Source: JBBRYW01 sp038237235 (lineage in GTDB: Bacteria; Actinomycetota; Thermoleophilia; Gaiellales; Gaiellaceae). From it: 64,000 nt of DNA. The stretch is taken from assembly GCA_038237235.1 (NCBI GenBank), contig JBBRYW010000002.1, forward strand, positions 17,467 to 81,466, in the 5' to 3' direction. Positions 8,795 to 17,051 of the stretch are shown piece after piece; position 1 is the first letter of the stretch, and each line of letters starts with the position of its first letter. The notes below the pieces were generated by a model. It had not been told where the DNA came from. It saw only the letters and a program-made list of their open reading frames with translations, and did not search any database. The translations under genes and the position numbers were made by a program.

Positions 8795-9488
8795 CGGGCC
8801 TGGCGGCTGTAGTCGGCGAGCACCTCCTCGATGACGTGTCGGGCGCTCAGCCGCCATCCGAAGCGGAGGCTGGCGAGGTCTGCCTGGGCGCCGTTCGCCT
8901 TCGGGGCCTGGACGAGCGTGATGAGCGCCTTCCAGAGCGCCCAGCCACGGCCACGCGCCCAGGTCGCATCGTCCACGGGAAGCCGGTCCCGGAACGCCTC
9001 TCGGCTGTCGCCGAAGAAGAACGTCCACGCGACGGTCAGGTCGCAGGCCGGGTCGCCTACTCCCGAGCATCCGAAGTCGATGACGGCACTCAGGCGGCCG
9101 TCGACGACGAGCAGGTTGGCGGCAGTGACGTCTCCGTGGATCCACACCGAGGGGCCGTGCCATGTCGATGCGAGGGCTACTTCCCACACCTCGGTCGCAG
9201 CGTCCTTGTCGATCTCCGCCTTCAGGCGAGAGATCGCCTCTCTCACCTCGCTGTCGTAGGTGGGTAGCTCGCGCGCGACGAGGTGCTGACCTTCGAGGCG
9301 GCCCTCCACGAAAGAAGTTGTGCTTGCCGGGCTCCGTACCGCCTGCGGGATCGACTTTGTAGAGGGCGGCGAGGAAGTCGGCCATGTCGGTCGCGAACCG
9401 GTCGAGATCCCCGACTCGATCCGTCGTCGCGTGCTCGCCCGCGAGCCACTGGTATACGGACCACGGCCTCGGGAACCCGCTCCCGGGG
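8791..9488 (-). pseudogene. Aminoglycoside phosphotransferase-family kinase remnant
   Basis: The intact 172-codon frame (from 9309) has the APH catalytic loop IHGDVTAANLL (Asp base, Asn) and the metal-binding VIDFGCSGVGDPACDL, so chemistry and fold are clear: ATP-dependent phosphorylation of a small molecule. The preceding segment (WSVYQWLAGEHATT, DFLAALYKVDPAGGTEPGKHNFFRGG) lies in a different frame, with the switch near 9310. The N-terminal lobe beyond GFPRPWSVYQW is missing; there the sequence joins the opposite-strand haloperoxidase fragment. Its stop overlaps the MFS remnant start (ATGA), the relic of an operon. Confidence 0.78.
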
Positions 9489-10272
9489 TTCCTGCCCGAC
9501 CCGCCGCCGTCGCTTCAAAGCGAGGAGTGGGTTGACGCGTTACCAGATCAAGGCTTACGGCGCAGCGAATAGCAGCTTGCGCAGCGGCGACGAGACGAAC
9601 GTCGCCAGGTTTTGGTCCGCGAACGTCGTCCGCCAGTACAACCGGGTCGGACGCGACATCGCCGGCGCGCGCAGTGCCGGCTCGCTCGAGACGGCGCGGC
9701 TACTGGCGATGGTCAATGTCATCGGCGCCGATGCGCTGATGTCGGGCTTGCACGCCAAGTATCACTTCCTGTTCTGGCGGCCGGTCACGGCGATCGACCC
9801 GGCCGCCGTCACCGCGGACGGCTTCGGCCCGGTACCGGGCTACAACGACGGTAAGCCGGCCACGGCGGAGCAGACGGGCTGGCGGCCGCTCCTGCCGACG
9901 CCCAACCATCCGGAATACCCGGCTGCACACGGCGTCATCACGTCGGCGATGGCCGAGGTGTTCAGCACCTTCCTCGGCACCAACCAGATCGACCTGGACA
10001 TCCACGGCTTCGAGCCCGCCGGGCCGGCTGGAAACCTGAACGCGGCGCGGCACTTCAACATGCCCAACGACCTTCTCCAAGAGATCATCGACGCCCGACT
10101 CTGGGCAGGGCTGCACTACCGCTTCTCGAGCGTCGCCGGTGTCGTCCTCGGTCGGAACGTCGCGAAGTACGACCTCAGGCACGCCTTCCACAGCCGGAAC
10201 GGTGTAGGACGCACCCGTGGGCGCGCCCACATGGGCGCGCCCCGATGCCCGACACTCGATTCCACGCTCTGA
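9489..10272 (+). pseudogene. Vanadium-dependent haloperoxidase/PAP2-family remnant
   Basis: Retains the C-terminal catalytic region of a vanadium chloroperoxidase-type phosphatase: HPEYPAAHGVITSAMAEVF (the P-x-YP-x-x-HG vanadate/phosphate site) and LHYRFSSVAGVVLGRNVA (the second histidine motif). The N-terminal part of the enzyme is gone. The fragment starts at FLPDPPPSLQSEEWVDAL (about 9489) and then shifts frame near 9540 into YQIKAYGAANSS. These enzymes are exported and oxidise halides or hydrolyse phosphoesters, but this copy has lost its signal peptide and half of the helical domain. Its left end abuts the phosphotransferase remnant, marking a rearrangement junction. Confidence 0.75.
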
Positions 10273-10293
10273 ACGTCGACCTCGGGACGGCAG

Positions 10294-10629
10294 ATGACCT
10301 CTTCCACGTGGGCCGCATCGTTCGAGGCAGCAGACATCTCGGCTATGCAGATCTACGAAGACGTGCTCGTGCCGAGGCTCTTCACGCCCTGGGCCCGGCT
10401 GCTCCTCGACCGTCTCGACCTAGGGCCGGGTGAGGCGGTTCTCGACGTTGCGTGCGGACCCGGGTCCGTGACCCGCCTTGCCGCGATCGAAGTCGGCCGT
10501 TGCGGCCGGCGGTCGACGACGCGTTACATGCCGAGGCCGTCGCGCACCTCGCCTTCGCCCGCCGCGCTCCCTACGCAGCGACGAGAGCAGCTCGTCCTTG
10601 CGCTCGAACGAAGGCTCGCGGGCGCGTAG
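10294..10629 (+). pseudogene. Truncated SAM-dependent methyltransferase
   Basis: The first about 70 residues are a normal class I methyltransferase start: an FEAADISAMQIYEDVLVPRLF helix region, then the SAM-binding motif I VLDVACGPGSVTRLAA. After that, similarity stops abruptly and the frame becomes an arginine/serine-rich translation without motifs II-III. A 111-codon open frame remains but cannot form the fold. It belongs to the same decayed zone as the three preceding remnants. Confidence 0.65.
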
Positions 10630-11143
10630 GATGTCGCGGTTCTCAAGCGCACGGCCACGCTGTGTTGCCTAGCTCGACACCATCCCGACTACACGCGTAC
10701 TACACTGGCTGTGCGGGGTGGCAGTCGGTCGTAGCCGGTTCGCTCGGCGGCGAAACGCCCGCTCCAGCGGGTAATTCCGGGTCGCAGCCGGCTGTAGCGG
10801 TTGAGCTTGTATCGGTCTGTCACGCCGGAGGTCGCGGGTTCGAGTCCCCTCGCTCCCGGAAAGTCCCTGCAAATTTGCTTGTTGTGTTGTTGTGCTGTCG
10901 CTTCAGACGCCAGATCGGAGCCGACCACACCGACTGTCGATCGAGGCAACCCGAAGACGATTTCACAGCCGAATTCGCCCGAGCCGACGGCGACCTCGAA
11001 GCGCAACGTGGTCCCGTTGTCGACGCAGGCACCACCTCCGCCACACACCTGCCACACGCCCTCTGCCGCGCGGCAGCCCGGTCAGAGCCAGTTCGGTTCG
11101 GCAGCGAAACGCCGGCTGTTGCCGGTAGCCAGCACCACGGCGC
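10630..11143. other. Gene-free decayed stretch
   Basis: No convincing protein gene on either strand. Long open frames here have arginine/serine-rich compositions without motifs, and several just translate the antisense of tRNA pieces. The only recognisable content is the tRNA-Asp 3' fragment at 10812-10858 and, at the right edge, repeats flanking the next attachment core. Confidence 0.6.
10812..10858 (+). pseudogene. tRNA-Asp (GTC) 3' fragment
   Basis: The anticodon loop CTGTCAC with GTC anticodon, GGAGGTCG variable region and GGTTCGAGTCC T-loop match a tRNA-Asp. The 3' acceptor strand would be CGCTCCC with G73. No GGGAGCG 5' acceptor exists within 90 bp upstream and the D-arm is not convincing; the T-stem also has a C-C mismatch. 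This is a 3' tRNA piece, the kind left by an integrase that targets tRNA 3' ends, not a working tRNA. Confidence 0.65.
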
Positions 11144-11165
11144 TGGGACAAGTCTTGGGACAAAG
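11144..11165 (+). repeat. GGGACAA tandem pair, left of att core 1
   Basis: Two TGGGACAA copies 12 bp apart (11144 and 11156). The second copy and the following about 65 bp up to the tRNA-Gly core resemble 37008-37072 at the same distance from its core. Likely arm-type integrase sites or the conserved right end of an element. Confidence 0.55.
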
Positions 11166-11220
11166 TTGCGTTTCTAGTTCTCAAAATTGAGAACTGAACA
11201 GCTTGGTTTGCAGGTCTTTT

Positions 11221-11264
11221 AGAGCGGATGAAGGGACTCGAACCCTCAACCTTCTGCATGGCAA
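11221..11264 (-). repeat. att core 1: tRNA-Gly 3' fragment
   Basis: 44 bp identical, except for one base, to the 3' part of the intact tRNA-Gly(GCC) gene at 55495-55568 (from the anticodon loop to the discriminator plus 2 nt). The 5' half of the tRNA is missing, so this is an attachment-site duplicate. It marks the left end of the island running to 37.1 kb. Confidence 0.88.
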
Positions 11265-11350
11265 CTCGTCCGGGGCCAGTCGGATTGACGCTACAGCCGC
11301 ATGGTTGGGCCACTGTTCGTTCAGATACGTCAGGCTAGATCTGCCTATGC

Positions 11351-11371
11351 GGGGACAAAGTTCGGGACAAA
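11351..11371 (+). repeat. GGGACAA tandem pair, right of att core 1
   Basis: GGGACAAAG at 11352 and GGGACAAA at 11364, again 12 bp apart as on the left of the core. The same heptamer on both sides of a tRNA-derived core is the layout expected for arm-type integrase binding sites. The rest of 11265-11517 shows no gene. Confidence 0.55.
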
Positions 11372-11517
11372 TTACGTTAGCTCCTCTGGCAACTGAGATT
11401 CTTGCCGCCTGCGCTGTCGGGGAGCCCGTACGCCCCAGTGAAGCGCCCTCGACTCCGGTATCAAGGGCGCCGTGACGGAAGGAGGCGTCGAGTCGCGCCA
11501 AGGCCTGGCGGGCTCGT

Positions 11518-12753
11518 TCACACCGGGACCGCGGCCTCGCGCAGTAGCGCCTCTCTCACCCACTGTTCGTCCGGCTGGCCGGTAATGCCAAGGTCGGTTT
11601 TGAAGACGCGGCATGAGAGGGCGAAGTCGTCACGCTGGTCGGTTTGCGGGTCGACGTCGACGCCGCCGATACGGATCGTCGGCGAGCCGAGGAAGCGCAG
11701 CTCCTGCGCCTTCCTCTGATCCGAGACGTTGACGAGCTCGATCCGCGGCTCGATCTCGAGCTCGGCACTCACGCGCTCGACGAGTGCGATTGCAGGATAG
11801 TGATTCGGGCAGCCGTCGAAGTAAAGGATCTCGACGAGCGGGCCGCCGCGTTTCGAGCTGGCGGCCTCTGTTACGAGATCGGCTGGTGGGCAGCAGTCGT
11901 GGCTCAAGGCATTCTCCTCGTTCGTGTCGGGGTTCGTAGTTGCGACTCGCGCATGACCAGACGCGATGGCATGACGACGGCGGGCGGAGCGGTCAGATGC
12001 GAGCGCCGCTGCTGCGACGATCGCTGTCGCTGCGACGGCGATCGCCGATCGGACGGCGAGGCTCTGTTCGCTGTGTCCGAGGCTCACGGCCGCCAGGCCG
12101 ATTTCGCGGGCCAACAGAACGACGGCAGCGGCGAGCACGACAGCGCCGGCGAGCCGCGGGACGATGCGAATGATCGGTCGCAGCCGCTGTGCTCCTTCAC
12201 CGGTGATCGCGGCGGCGAGCGCGACGAGCGCGAGTACCGTTCCCATCCCGAGTGCGAAGCCGACGAAGCCGCCGATGCGGGTCAGCCACGGCTCGCCGGC
12301 CGCGATGCCGAGCGTGAGGATGAAGACCGGCAGCACGCATGACAGCGAGCCGAGCGCGTAGGCGACACCGAAGCCGAAGACGGTCGAGACGCCGCTGCCA
12401 GTGCTCACACGACGGCCGACGTTGATGCCCGGCGCGTGTCCGGCGGCGAGAAGCACCGTCCCCAGCCAGGCAAGGACGAGCGCAATCAGCATCCCGGCGA
12501 TCGGCAGATACTGGCCAAGCGCGGAAAAGCCGAGGCTGAACACGACACCGGCGATGCCGAAGACGGCAAGAAACGCCAGCGTCGCGACGCCTCCCGCCTT
12601 GAGCGCGCGCAGCAGGCGCGCCAGCAGGTCGTCGCCTGAGCCTTCCCCTGTGACGAGCACGGCCGCCCAGCCTGGAAGGAGCGCGAAGCCACAGGGATTG
12701 AATGCTGCCAGAGCCCCCGCTGAGAAGGCGACGGAAACCGCGCCGCCGCTCAC
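11518..12753 (-). CDS. CcdA-type membrane protein fused to a thioredoxin-like domain
   Basis: 411 residues. Residues about 5-240 form six or more transmembrane helices of the CcdA/DsbD family, which carries electrons from cytoplasmic thioredoxin across the membrane; the conserved start is FNPCGFALLPGW, with a partner cysteine in LGSLSCVLPVF. A basic linker and SHDCCPPAD follow. The last about 105 residues form a thioredoxin-fold domain beginning VEILYFDGCPNHYPAI, a type common in actinobacterial mercury operons. It keeps the first active-site Cys (GCPN) but no second one. GTG start at 12753 overlaps the stop of the upstream TlpA-like gene (GTGA). Probably supplies reductant to the operon's thiol proteins; fusion to this domain is unusual. 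Confidence 0.78.
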   Translation of the reverse strand: MSGGAVSVAFSAGALAAFNPCGFALLPGWAAVLVTGEGSGDDLLARLLRALKAGGVATLAFLAVFGIAGVVFSLGFSALGQYLPIAGMLIALVLAWLGTVLLAAGHAPGINVGRRVSTGSGVSTVFGFGVAYALGSLSCVLPVFILTLGIAAGEPWLTRIGGFVGFALGMGTVLALVALAAAITGEGAQRLRPIIRIVPRLAGAVVLAAAVVLLAREIGLAAVSLGHSEQSLAVRSAIAVAATAIVAAAALASDRSARRRHAIASGHARVATTNPDTNEENALSHDCCPPADLVTEAASSKRGGPLVEILYFDGCPNHYPAIALVERVSAELEIEPRIELVNVSDQRKAQELRFLGSPTIRIGGVDVDPQTDQRDDFALSCRVFKTDLGITGQPDEQWVREALLREAAVPV

Positions 12754-13361
12754 GACCGGTTGAGAGCGCTCCTGATTTGGTCGGTGCTCAAGCCGATCCC
12801 GTGACCGACCTCGCGCCCGCGGGCGTCGAAGATCAGATAGCTTTCGATCTGGCGGATGCCGAAGGCGGCGGCGGTGCGCTGGCCTGGGTCGGCCGCGTAG
12901 AGAATGCCGTTGCCCGCATGCACGTCATGGCCGAACGCAGCCAGGCTGGTCGCTGCCGCTACCGGATTCCTGCCCGGCGGCACGTTGAGGTTGATCGCGA
13001 CGGTGCGAACCCCGTTCTTGCGGAGCGCAGCCAGCGTGTGAAGCGTGTTCACGCAGCTCGTGCAGTCCTCGATCACGAAGGCTGCGACCGTCGGTTGGCC
13101 GACGAGGTCTCGACTGCTGAAGGACGCTCCGTTCGCGAGCACCGTGCGGAAGCGGCCCGACGCTTGGAGCGCGGCGACCGGCGTCTGCGCTTTCTCGACC
13201 TTGCCGCGTCCGCCGAAAGCGACGACGGCGACGACGGCGGCCGCACCGAGAGCCAAAGCGATGATCGCGACAGAGAGCAGACGCCGCCGATTCGTGGTCG
13301 AGCCGGTTACCTTCTCCGCGATCCCCTGCTGCTGCTCGCGGCGGCTCTTCTTTGCACTCAT
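12750..13361 (-). CDS. Membrane-anchored thioredoxin-like (TlpA/redoxin) protein
   Basis: 203 residues. A basic N terminus (SAKKSRREQQQG) precedes one transmembrane anchor (LLSVAIIALALGAAAVVAVV) and then an extracytoplasmic redoxin domain. The active site is IEDCTSCVNTLHTLAAL, a CxxC on the first helix. Expected to act in disulfide exchange outside the membrane, fed by the CcdA-type partner encoded immediately downstream (GTGA overlap). The ATG at 13361 is chosen because GGAGGG sits 7 nt upstream and the earlier frame overlaps the next gene. Part of a four-gene operon led by the ArsR-type regulator. Confidence 0.82.
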   Translation of the reverse strand: MSAKKSRREQQQGIAEKVTGSTTNRRRLLSVAIIALALGAAAVVAVVAFGGRGKVEKAQTPVAALQASGRFRTVLANGASFSSRDLVGQPTVAAFVIEDCTSCVNTLHTLAALRKNGVRTVAINLNVPPGRNPVAAATSLAAFGHDVHAGNGILYAADPGQRTAAAFGIRQIESYLIFDARGREVGHGIGLSTDQIRSALNRS

Positions 13362-13374
13362 CGCGAACCCTCCC

Positions 13375-13572
13375 TCAAGACGCACTCTTCGGGCGCGTTC
13401 GGCGCCGTAGGACAACGAACGAGAAGGCCGCAATCGCGACGACCGCGCCGACGACAAGACCTCCCCAGGCAAGCGCCGCGAGGCTGATGCTGGCGGCGAC
13501 GAGCAGGGGTAGAGCGGCGCAGCAGACGACCGCAAGAGAAGCTAGGCCGACGGCTCCGAGACTCGCCCGCAT
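13375..13572 (-). CDS. Small MerT-like two-helix membrane protein
   Basis: 65 residues: two hydrophobic helices and a basic C terminus. The first helix carries the vicinal cysteines VVCCAALPLLVA, the pattern with which MerT/MerE/MerC-type mercury uptake proteins bind Hg(II) in the membrane. Its ATG follows the regulator's TAG directly (TAGATG), so translation is coupled. With MerA downstream in the same island, import of Hg(II) or another thiophilic metal for reduction is likely. The short length means assignment to a specific Mer family is uncertain. Confidence 0.6.
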   Translation of the reverse strand: MRASLGAVGLASLAVVCCAALPLLVAASISLAALAWGGLVVGAVVAIAAFSFVVLRRRTRPKSAS

Positions 13573-13950
13573 CTACGCCTTCTCCTTGATCCGGCAGCAG
13601 GCGGCAACGTGCTCCTCGTTGTCCTCGAGCAGCGCATTTGCGAGGTCGAGCATCTTCACGACCCGCTGGTCGGCGATCCGGTTGTAGACCGTCCGGTGCT
13701 CGCGCCGGGCCTCGATGAAGCCGCACCAGCGCAGACAGGCGAGATGGTTGGAGACCTTCGGCTGCGGCTCACCGAGCCGCTCGACAAGCTCCCCAACCGT
13801 CAACTCACCCTCCGCCCGCAACAGCGCCAGGATGCGCAGTCGGGTCGGGTCGCCGAGACCCCGGAAGTACTTCGCAACGAGGTCGGCTCGCTCAGGAGCG
13901 GCCGGCAAGCGGAACGGGGCCTCGAGCGTCGACACAGCTGCTCCCTTCAT
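13573..13950 (-). CDS. ArsR/SmtB metal-responsive repressor, CmtR-like
   Basis: 125-residue winged-helix repressor. PTRLRILALLRAEGELTVGELVERLG is helix 2-3 and QPKVSNHLACLRWCGFIEARRE the recognition helix and wing. The cysteines in CLRWC, plus a C-terminal CC (AACCRIKEKA), match the ligand arrangement of CmtR, which senses Cd/Pb, rather than the ArsR CVC motif. Hg, Cd or Pb should release it from DNA. The ATG at 13950 lies inside its own presumed operator; an internal GTG at 13935 with GGGAG 5 nt upstream is an alternative start. First gene of the operon that includes the MerT-like, TlpA-like and CcdA-fusion genes. Confidence 0.85.
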   Translation of the reverse strand: MKGAAVSTLEAPFRLPAAPERADLVAKYFRGLGDPTRLRILALLRAEGELTVGELVERLGEPQPKVSNHLACLRWCGFIEARREHRTVYNRIADQRVVKMLDLANALLEDNEEHVAACCRIKEKA

Positions 13951-13971
13951 ATCTAGACTATCTTATATCAG
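13948..13971 (-). promoter_or_regulatory. Probable ArsR operator/leaderless promoter of the arsR operon
   Basis: AT-rich island in GC-rich DNA. Read on the minus strand, ATAT, then AGTCT and AGATATG match the site in front of merA (16977-17000) with a 1-bp gap. In both the ATG of the gene is the end of AGATATG. A shared motif at the regulator's own start and at merA implies autoregulation plus control of merA. Confidence 0.6.
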
Positions 13972-14029
13972 AAAGGGTCGGTGCCTGACTCCTAACGAAT
14001 CCTTGTTGGGTGTCGCTCCTGACCCCTCT

Positions 14030-15391
14030 TCATGAAGTCGTGTTCTTCGGAAGCTGCCGCAGCGCGCTCACGTAGGCCTCGCTGAAGGTCGGGAACTGCG
14101 CGATCGTGTCTTTGAGCACCGCGACCGGGATCTCGGCGCGGATCGCGAGCACCGCCTGGTGGATCCACTCGCCTGCGAGTGGCGCAACCGCCCAGGCGCC
14201 TACAACAAGCTCTCGGTCGCGGTCGACGAGCAGCCCGAACGAGCCGCGCGGGGTCTCCTCGTAGGTGTACGGCCGCGCGATCGCGTTCGGAAGGTCGAGC
14301 GTCACTTCGTCGACCGTGAGCCCCTGCTCCTTCACTTGCGCGGCGGTCAGTCCGACCGCCGCCACCTCCGGGTCGCAGAAGACGACGCGGGGGACGGCGC
14401 GGTAGTCGGCGACGGCGTCTTCGCCGAGGATGTTCGCCGTTGCCACCCGCGCCTGGTACTTGCCGACGTGGGTGAAGAGCGAGACACCGGTCGCATCGCC
14501 GATCCCCCAAACGCCCGTTGCGGCGCGGCAGTGCTCGTCGATCGGGATGCCTCGCTTACCTGTGTCGACTCCGACGGTCTCGAGGCCGAGGCCCTGGACG
14601 CGCGGCCGCCGCCCGGCGGCGATCACGAGCGCTTCGCCGCGAACCTCGCTGCCGTCGTCGAGCTCGACGACCCGCTCGTCGCCCTCGAGCCGGACACGGA
14701 TCGCGCGCCTGCCGAGCGCAAGCTGGACACCGTCGGCCGCAAGCTCTGCGCCGATCAGGCGGCCGATCTCCGGATCCTCGCGGTTGAGCAACGCGTCGGC
14801 GCCCTGGACGATCGTGACGTTCGAGCCGAAGCGGGCGAGCATCTGTCCGAGCTCGACCCCGACCGCGCCGCCGCCGATGAAGACGGCGCTCTTCGGGATC
14901 TCCTTCAGCGTCGTCGCCTCCCGGTTTGTCCAGTAGCCGGCTTCGGCGAGACCCTCGATCGGCGGTATCAGGGGGTCGGAGCCGGTGGCGACGATCACGT
15001 GCCCTGTCTCGATCACCTGCCCGTCGACCTCCACCCGTCCCGGCCCGGCGAGCTTGCCGGAGGACTTGAAGACGGTGACCCCCTGCTCCTCGTAGCCGGC
15101 GACGGCACCGGAGTCGTCGAAGTGGCGGATCATCCAGTCGCGGTAGGCAGCGACCTGCTTCCAGTCGAGCTCCGGCTCCGACACACCGGCGATCGCAGCA
15201 CTCTCGTGCCTTGCCTCCGTCGGCCGCAGAAGCGTCTTCGACGGAATGCAGGCCCAATAGCTGCACTCGCCGCCGACAAGCTCACGCTCGACCAGCGCGA
15301 CCTTCAGTCCCGCCTCGGCCAGGATTCCCGTCGCGACCTCGCCGGCAGGCCCCGCGCCGAGGACGACCGCGTCGTAGCGTCCGTTACTCAT
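14030..15391 (-). CDS. FAD/NAD(P)-dependent disulfide oxidoreductase, MerA-adjacent
   Basis: 453 residues, pyridine nucleotide-disulfide oxidoreductase fold. FAD motif VVLGAGPAGEVATGILAEAG, redox-active disulfide GGECSYWACIPSK (CxxxxC spacing with an extra Tyr/Trp), NAD(P) motif VFIGGGAVGVELGQMLARFG, second FAD motif GVWGIGDATG, and a dimer-interface C terminus with the catalytic His replaced by a QFPTFSEA-type end. Such proteins are usually annotated as dihydrolipoyl or mycothione-type reductases; the substrate cannot be fixed. ATG 15391 overlaps the merA stop (ATGA), so it is the second gene of the merA unit and may recycle the thiol that carries Hg(II). Confidence 0.85.
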   Translation of the reverse strand: MSNGRYDAVVLGAGPAGEVATGILAEAGLKVALVERELVGGECSYWACIPSKTLLRPTEARHESAAIAGVSEPELDWKQVAAYRDWMIRHFDDSGAVAGYEEQGVTVFKSSGKLAGPGRVEVDGQVIETGHVIVATGSDPLIPPIEGLAEAGYWTNREATTLKEIPKSAVFIGGGAVGVELGQMLARFGSNVTIVQGADALLNREDPEIGRLIGAELAADGVQLALGRRAIRVRLEGDERVVELDDGSEVRGEALVIAAGRRPRVQGLGLETVGVDTGKRGIPIDEHCRAATGVWGIGDATGVSLFTHVGKYQARVATANILGEDAVADYRAVPRVVFCDPEVAAVGLTAAQVKEQGLTVDEVTLDLPNAIARPYTYEETPRGSFGLLVDRDRELVVGAWAVAPLAGEWIHQAVLAIRAEIPVAVLKDTIAQFPTFSEAYVSALRQLPKNTTS

Positions 15392-16980
15392 GCTGCGCAG
15401 CACGACAGCTTCGAGACGTCGCGCGTGAAGATCTGCGCGGCGAGCTTGAAGCCCTCGCTCATCGTCAGGTACGGCGCCCACGTGTGGGCCACCTCGTCGG
15501 TCGTCAGCTTGAACTGCACCACATAGACCGCGGCGAGAATCACGTCGCCGGCGTTCTCGGCGACGGCGGTTGCGCCGACGATGCGGCCAGATTCACCTTC
15601 GGCAACGATCTTCACGAAGCCGCGCGCATCGAGGTTCACCGCCGCGCGCGGAACCGCGTCGAGCGGCAGCGTGCGCACCTCGACGTCGAGCCCGCCCTCC
15701 TGCGCCTGCGCCTCGGTCAGCCCGACAGCCGCGACCTGCGGGTGTGTGAACGTGACGCGCGGCAGCGCCGTGTAGTCGAGCCGCTCATCGCCGTCTGCAA
15801 GCGCGTTCCTCGCCGCGGTCGCGCCCTGCGCGGCGGCGACGTAAACGAACTGCGGCGACGGTGTGCAGTCGCCCGCGGCGAAGACGCGCGGCTTCGTCGT
15901 CCGCTGCGTGTCGTCGATCTTGATCGCGCCGCGCTCGTCGAGCTCGACACCCGCGCGGTCGAGCCCTAGTTTGTCAGTGTTCGGCCGCCGGCCGGCGGCG
16001 ATCAAGATCTCGTCACCCGAAAAGATCTGCTCCTCGCCATCGACGATCACGGCCAGCGTCTTCTGGTTCCCGTCGCGGCCGGCACGCACGACCTTGGCGC
16101 CGGTGACGATCGTGATGCCCTCGGCCTCGAAGATCCCGGAGAGCGTCTCCGCGACGTCCGGCTCCTCGAGCGGCGAGATCCGCTGCAGCATCTCGAACAA
16201 CACCACCTCCGAGCCGAGGTGCGCGTAGAGCTGCCCCAGCTCCAGGCCGATGTAGTTGCCGCCAACGACCAGCAGCCGCGCCGGCAACTCTTTCAGCTCA
16301 AGGCCGCTCGTCGAGGTGACATAACCCGCGTCCTCGAGTCCCTCAATCGGCGGGATCGCCGGACGAGCGCCGCTCGCGACCAGATAGCGCCGCGCACGGA
16401 CTGGCTCCCCGTCCACGACCAGCGTCTCCGAATCCGCGAACTCGGCGTGACCCTTGACGAGCTTCCAGTCGTACTCGTCGATCAGGTCGCAGTACTTCTC
16501 CTCGCGCATCTGCTCGACGAGCTCGTCCTTCTGCGCGACGAGCGCATCGAGGACGACCAGGCCCGTCGAGGTTGGCGCGCCGCGGTGCGGATTTCGCCGA
16601 GCCGAGTCGTAGATCTCGCCGGCGCGCAGCATCGCCTTCGAAGGCACGCAGCCGATGTTCACGCACGTGCCGCCGACTGTCCCGTGCTCGATCATCACCA
16701 CCCGAGCGCCCCGCTCGGACGCCTGGATCGCCGCGGCGAACGCCGCCGCACCGGCCCCGACGATCGCGAGGTCGTACTCGAACTCGCCGTCTTCGCCGAC
16801 GATGTCCTCTACCCGCTGCGGGGCACCGTCGCCCTCGATCGGCAGCGGCTTGCCCAACTCGTAGCCCGCGCCGCGCACGAACTCCCGCGCCTTCTCCAGA
16901 TCCACCCCTTCCGGGTCGAACTCGCCAAAGCCACGCCGGTAATCGACAAACACACCCGTCGCGCCCACATCCTCCAACAT
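15388..16980 (-). CDS. merA: Mercuric reductase MerA
   Basis: Reduces Hg(II) to volatile Hg(0) with NADPH and FAD in the cytoplasm. 530 residues. Catalytic disulfide GGTCVNIGCVPSK (Cys106/Cys111), NAD(P) motif VVGGNYIGLELGQLYAHLG, FAD motif VFAAGDCTPSPQFVYVAA. The MerA-specific C terminus DVSKLSCCAA has the vicinal cysteine pair (528-529) that passes Hg(II) to the partner subunit, which separates true MerA from lipoamide dehydrogenase. The first about 65 residues replace the usual HMA metal domain and have no CxxC. The ATG at 16980 is chosen because it is embedded in the operator-like AGATATG, as for the ArsR gene; an earlier in-frame ATG at 17055 exists. Confidence 0.93.
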   Translation of the reverse strand: MLEDVGATGVFVDYRRGFGEFDPEGVDLEKAREFVRGAGYELGKPLPIEGDGAPQRVEDIVGEDGEFEYDLAIVGAGAAAFAAAIQASERGARVVMIEHGTVGGTCVNIGCVPSKAMLRAGEIYDSARRNPHRGAPTSTGLVVLDALVAQKDELVEQMREEKYCDLIDEYDWKLVKGHAEFADSETLVVDGEPVRARRYLVASGARPAIPPIEGLEDAGYVTSTSGLELKELPARLLVVGGNYIGLELGQLYAHLGSEVVLFEMLQRISPLEEPDVAETLSGIFEAEGITIVTGAKVVRAGRDGNQKTLAVIVDGEEQIFSGDEILIAAGRRPNTDKLGLDRAGVELDERGAIKIDDTQRTTKPRVFAAGDCTPSPQFVYVAAAQGATAARNALADGDERLDYTALPRVTFTHPQVAAVGLTEAQAQEGGLDVEVRTLPLDAVPRAAVNLDARGFVKIVAEGESGRIVGATAVAENAGDVILAAVYVVQFKLTTDEVAHTWAPYLTMSEGFKLAAQIFTRDVSKLSCCAA

Positions 16981-17000
16981 ATCTAAGACTGATGATATGT
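16977..17000 (-). promoter_or_regulatory. Probable ArsR operator at merA
   Basis: Inverted repeat ACATATC - 10 bp - GATATGT. The left arm contains the merA ATG. The minus-strand sequence shares AGTCT and AGATATG with the arsR start region. Position over the start codon suggests a leaderless merA message repressed directly at its start. Confidence 0.62.
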
Positions 17001-17051
17001 CATAACGCGCATACGTGGTGGCACCTTTCCGATGCGCGAGGCCCGGAAACC

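Noticed and set aside
10452..11190. Open frames that contain GLEPATSGV- and DSNPRPPA-like strings
   Set aside because: These strings are antisense translations of tRNA 3' ends and their flanks, known spurious products, not proteins.
11221..11264. Extra tRNA-Gly gene
   Set aside because: Only the 3' half from the anticodon loop on is present; no D-arm or 5' acceptor, so it is an attachment remnant.
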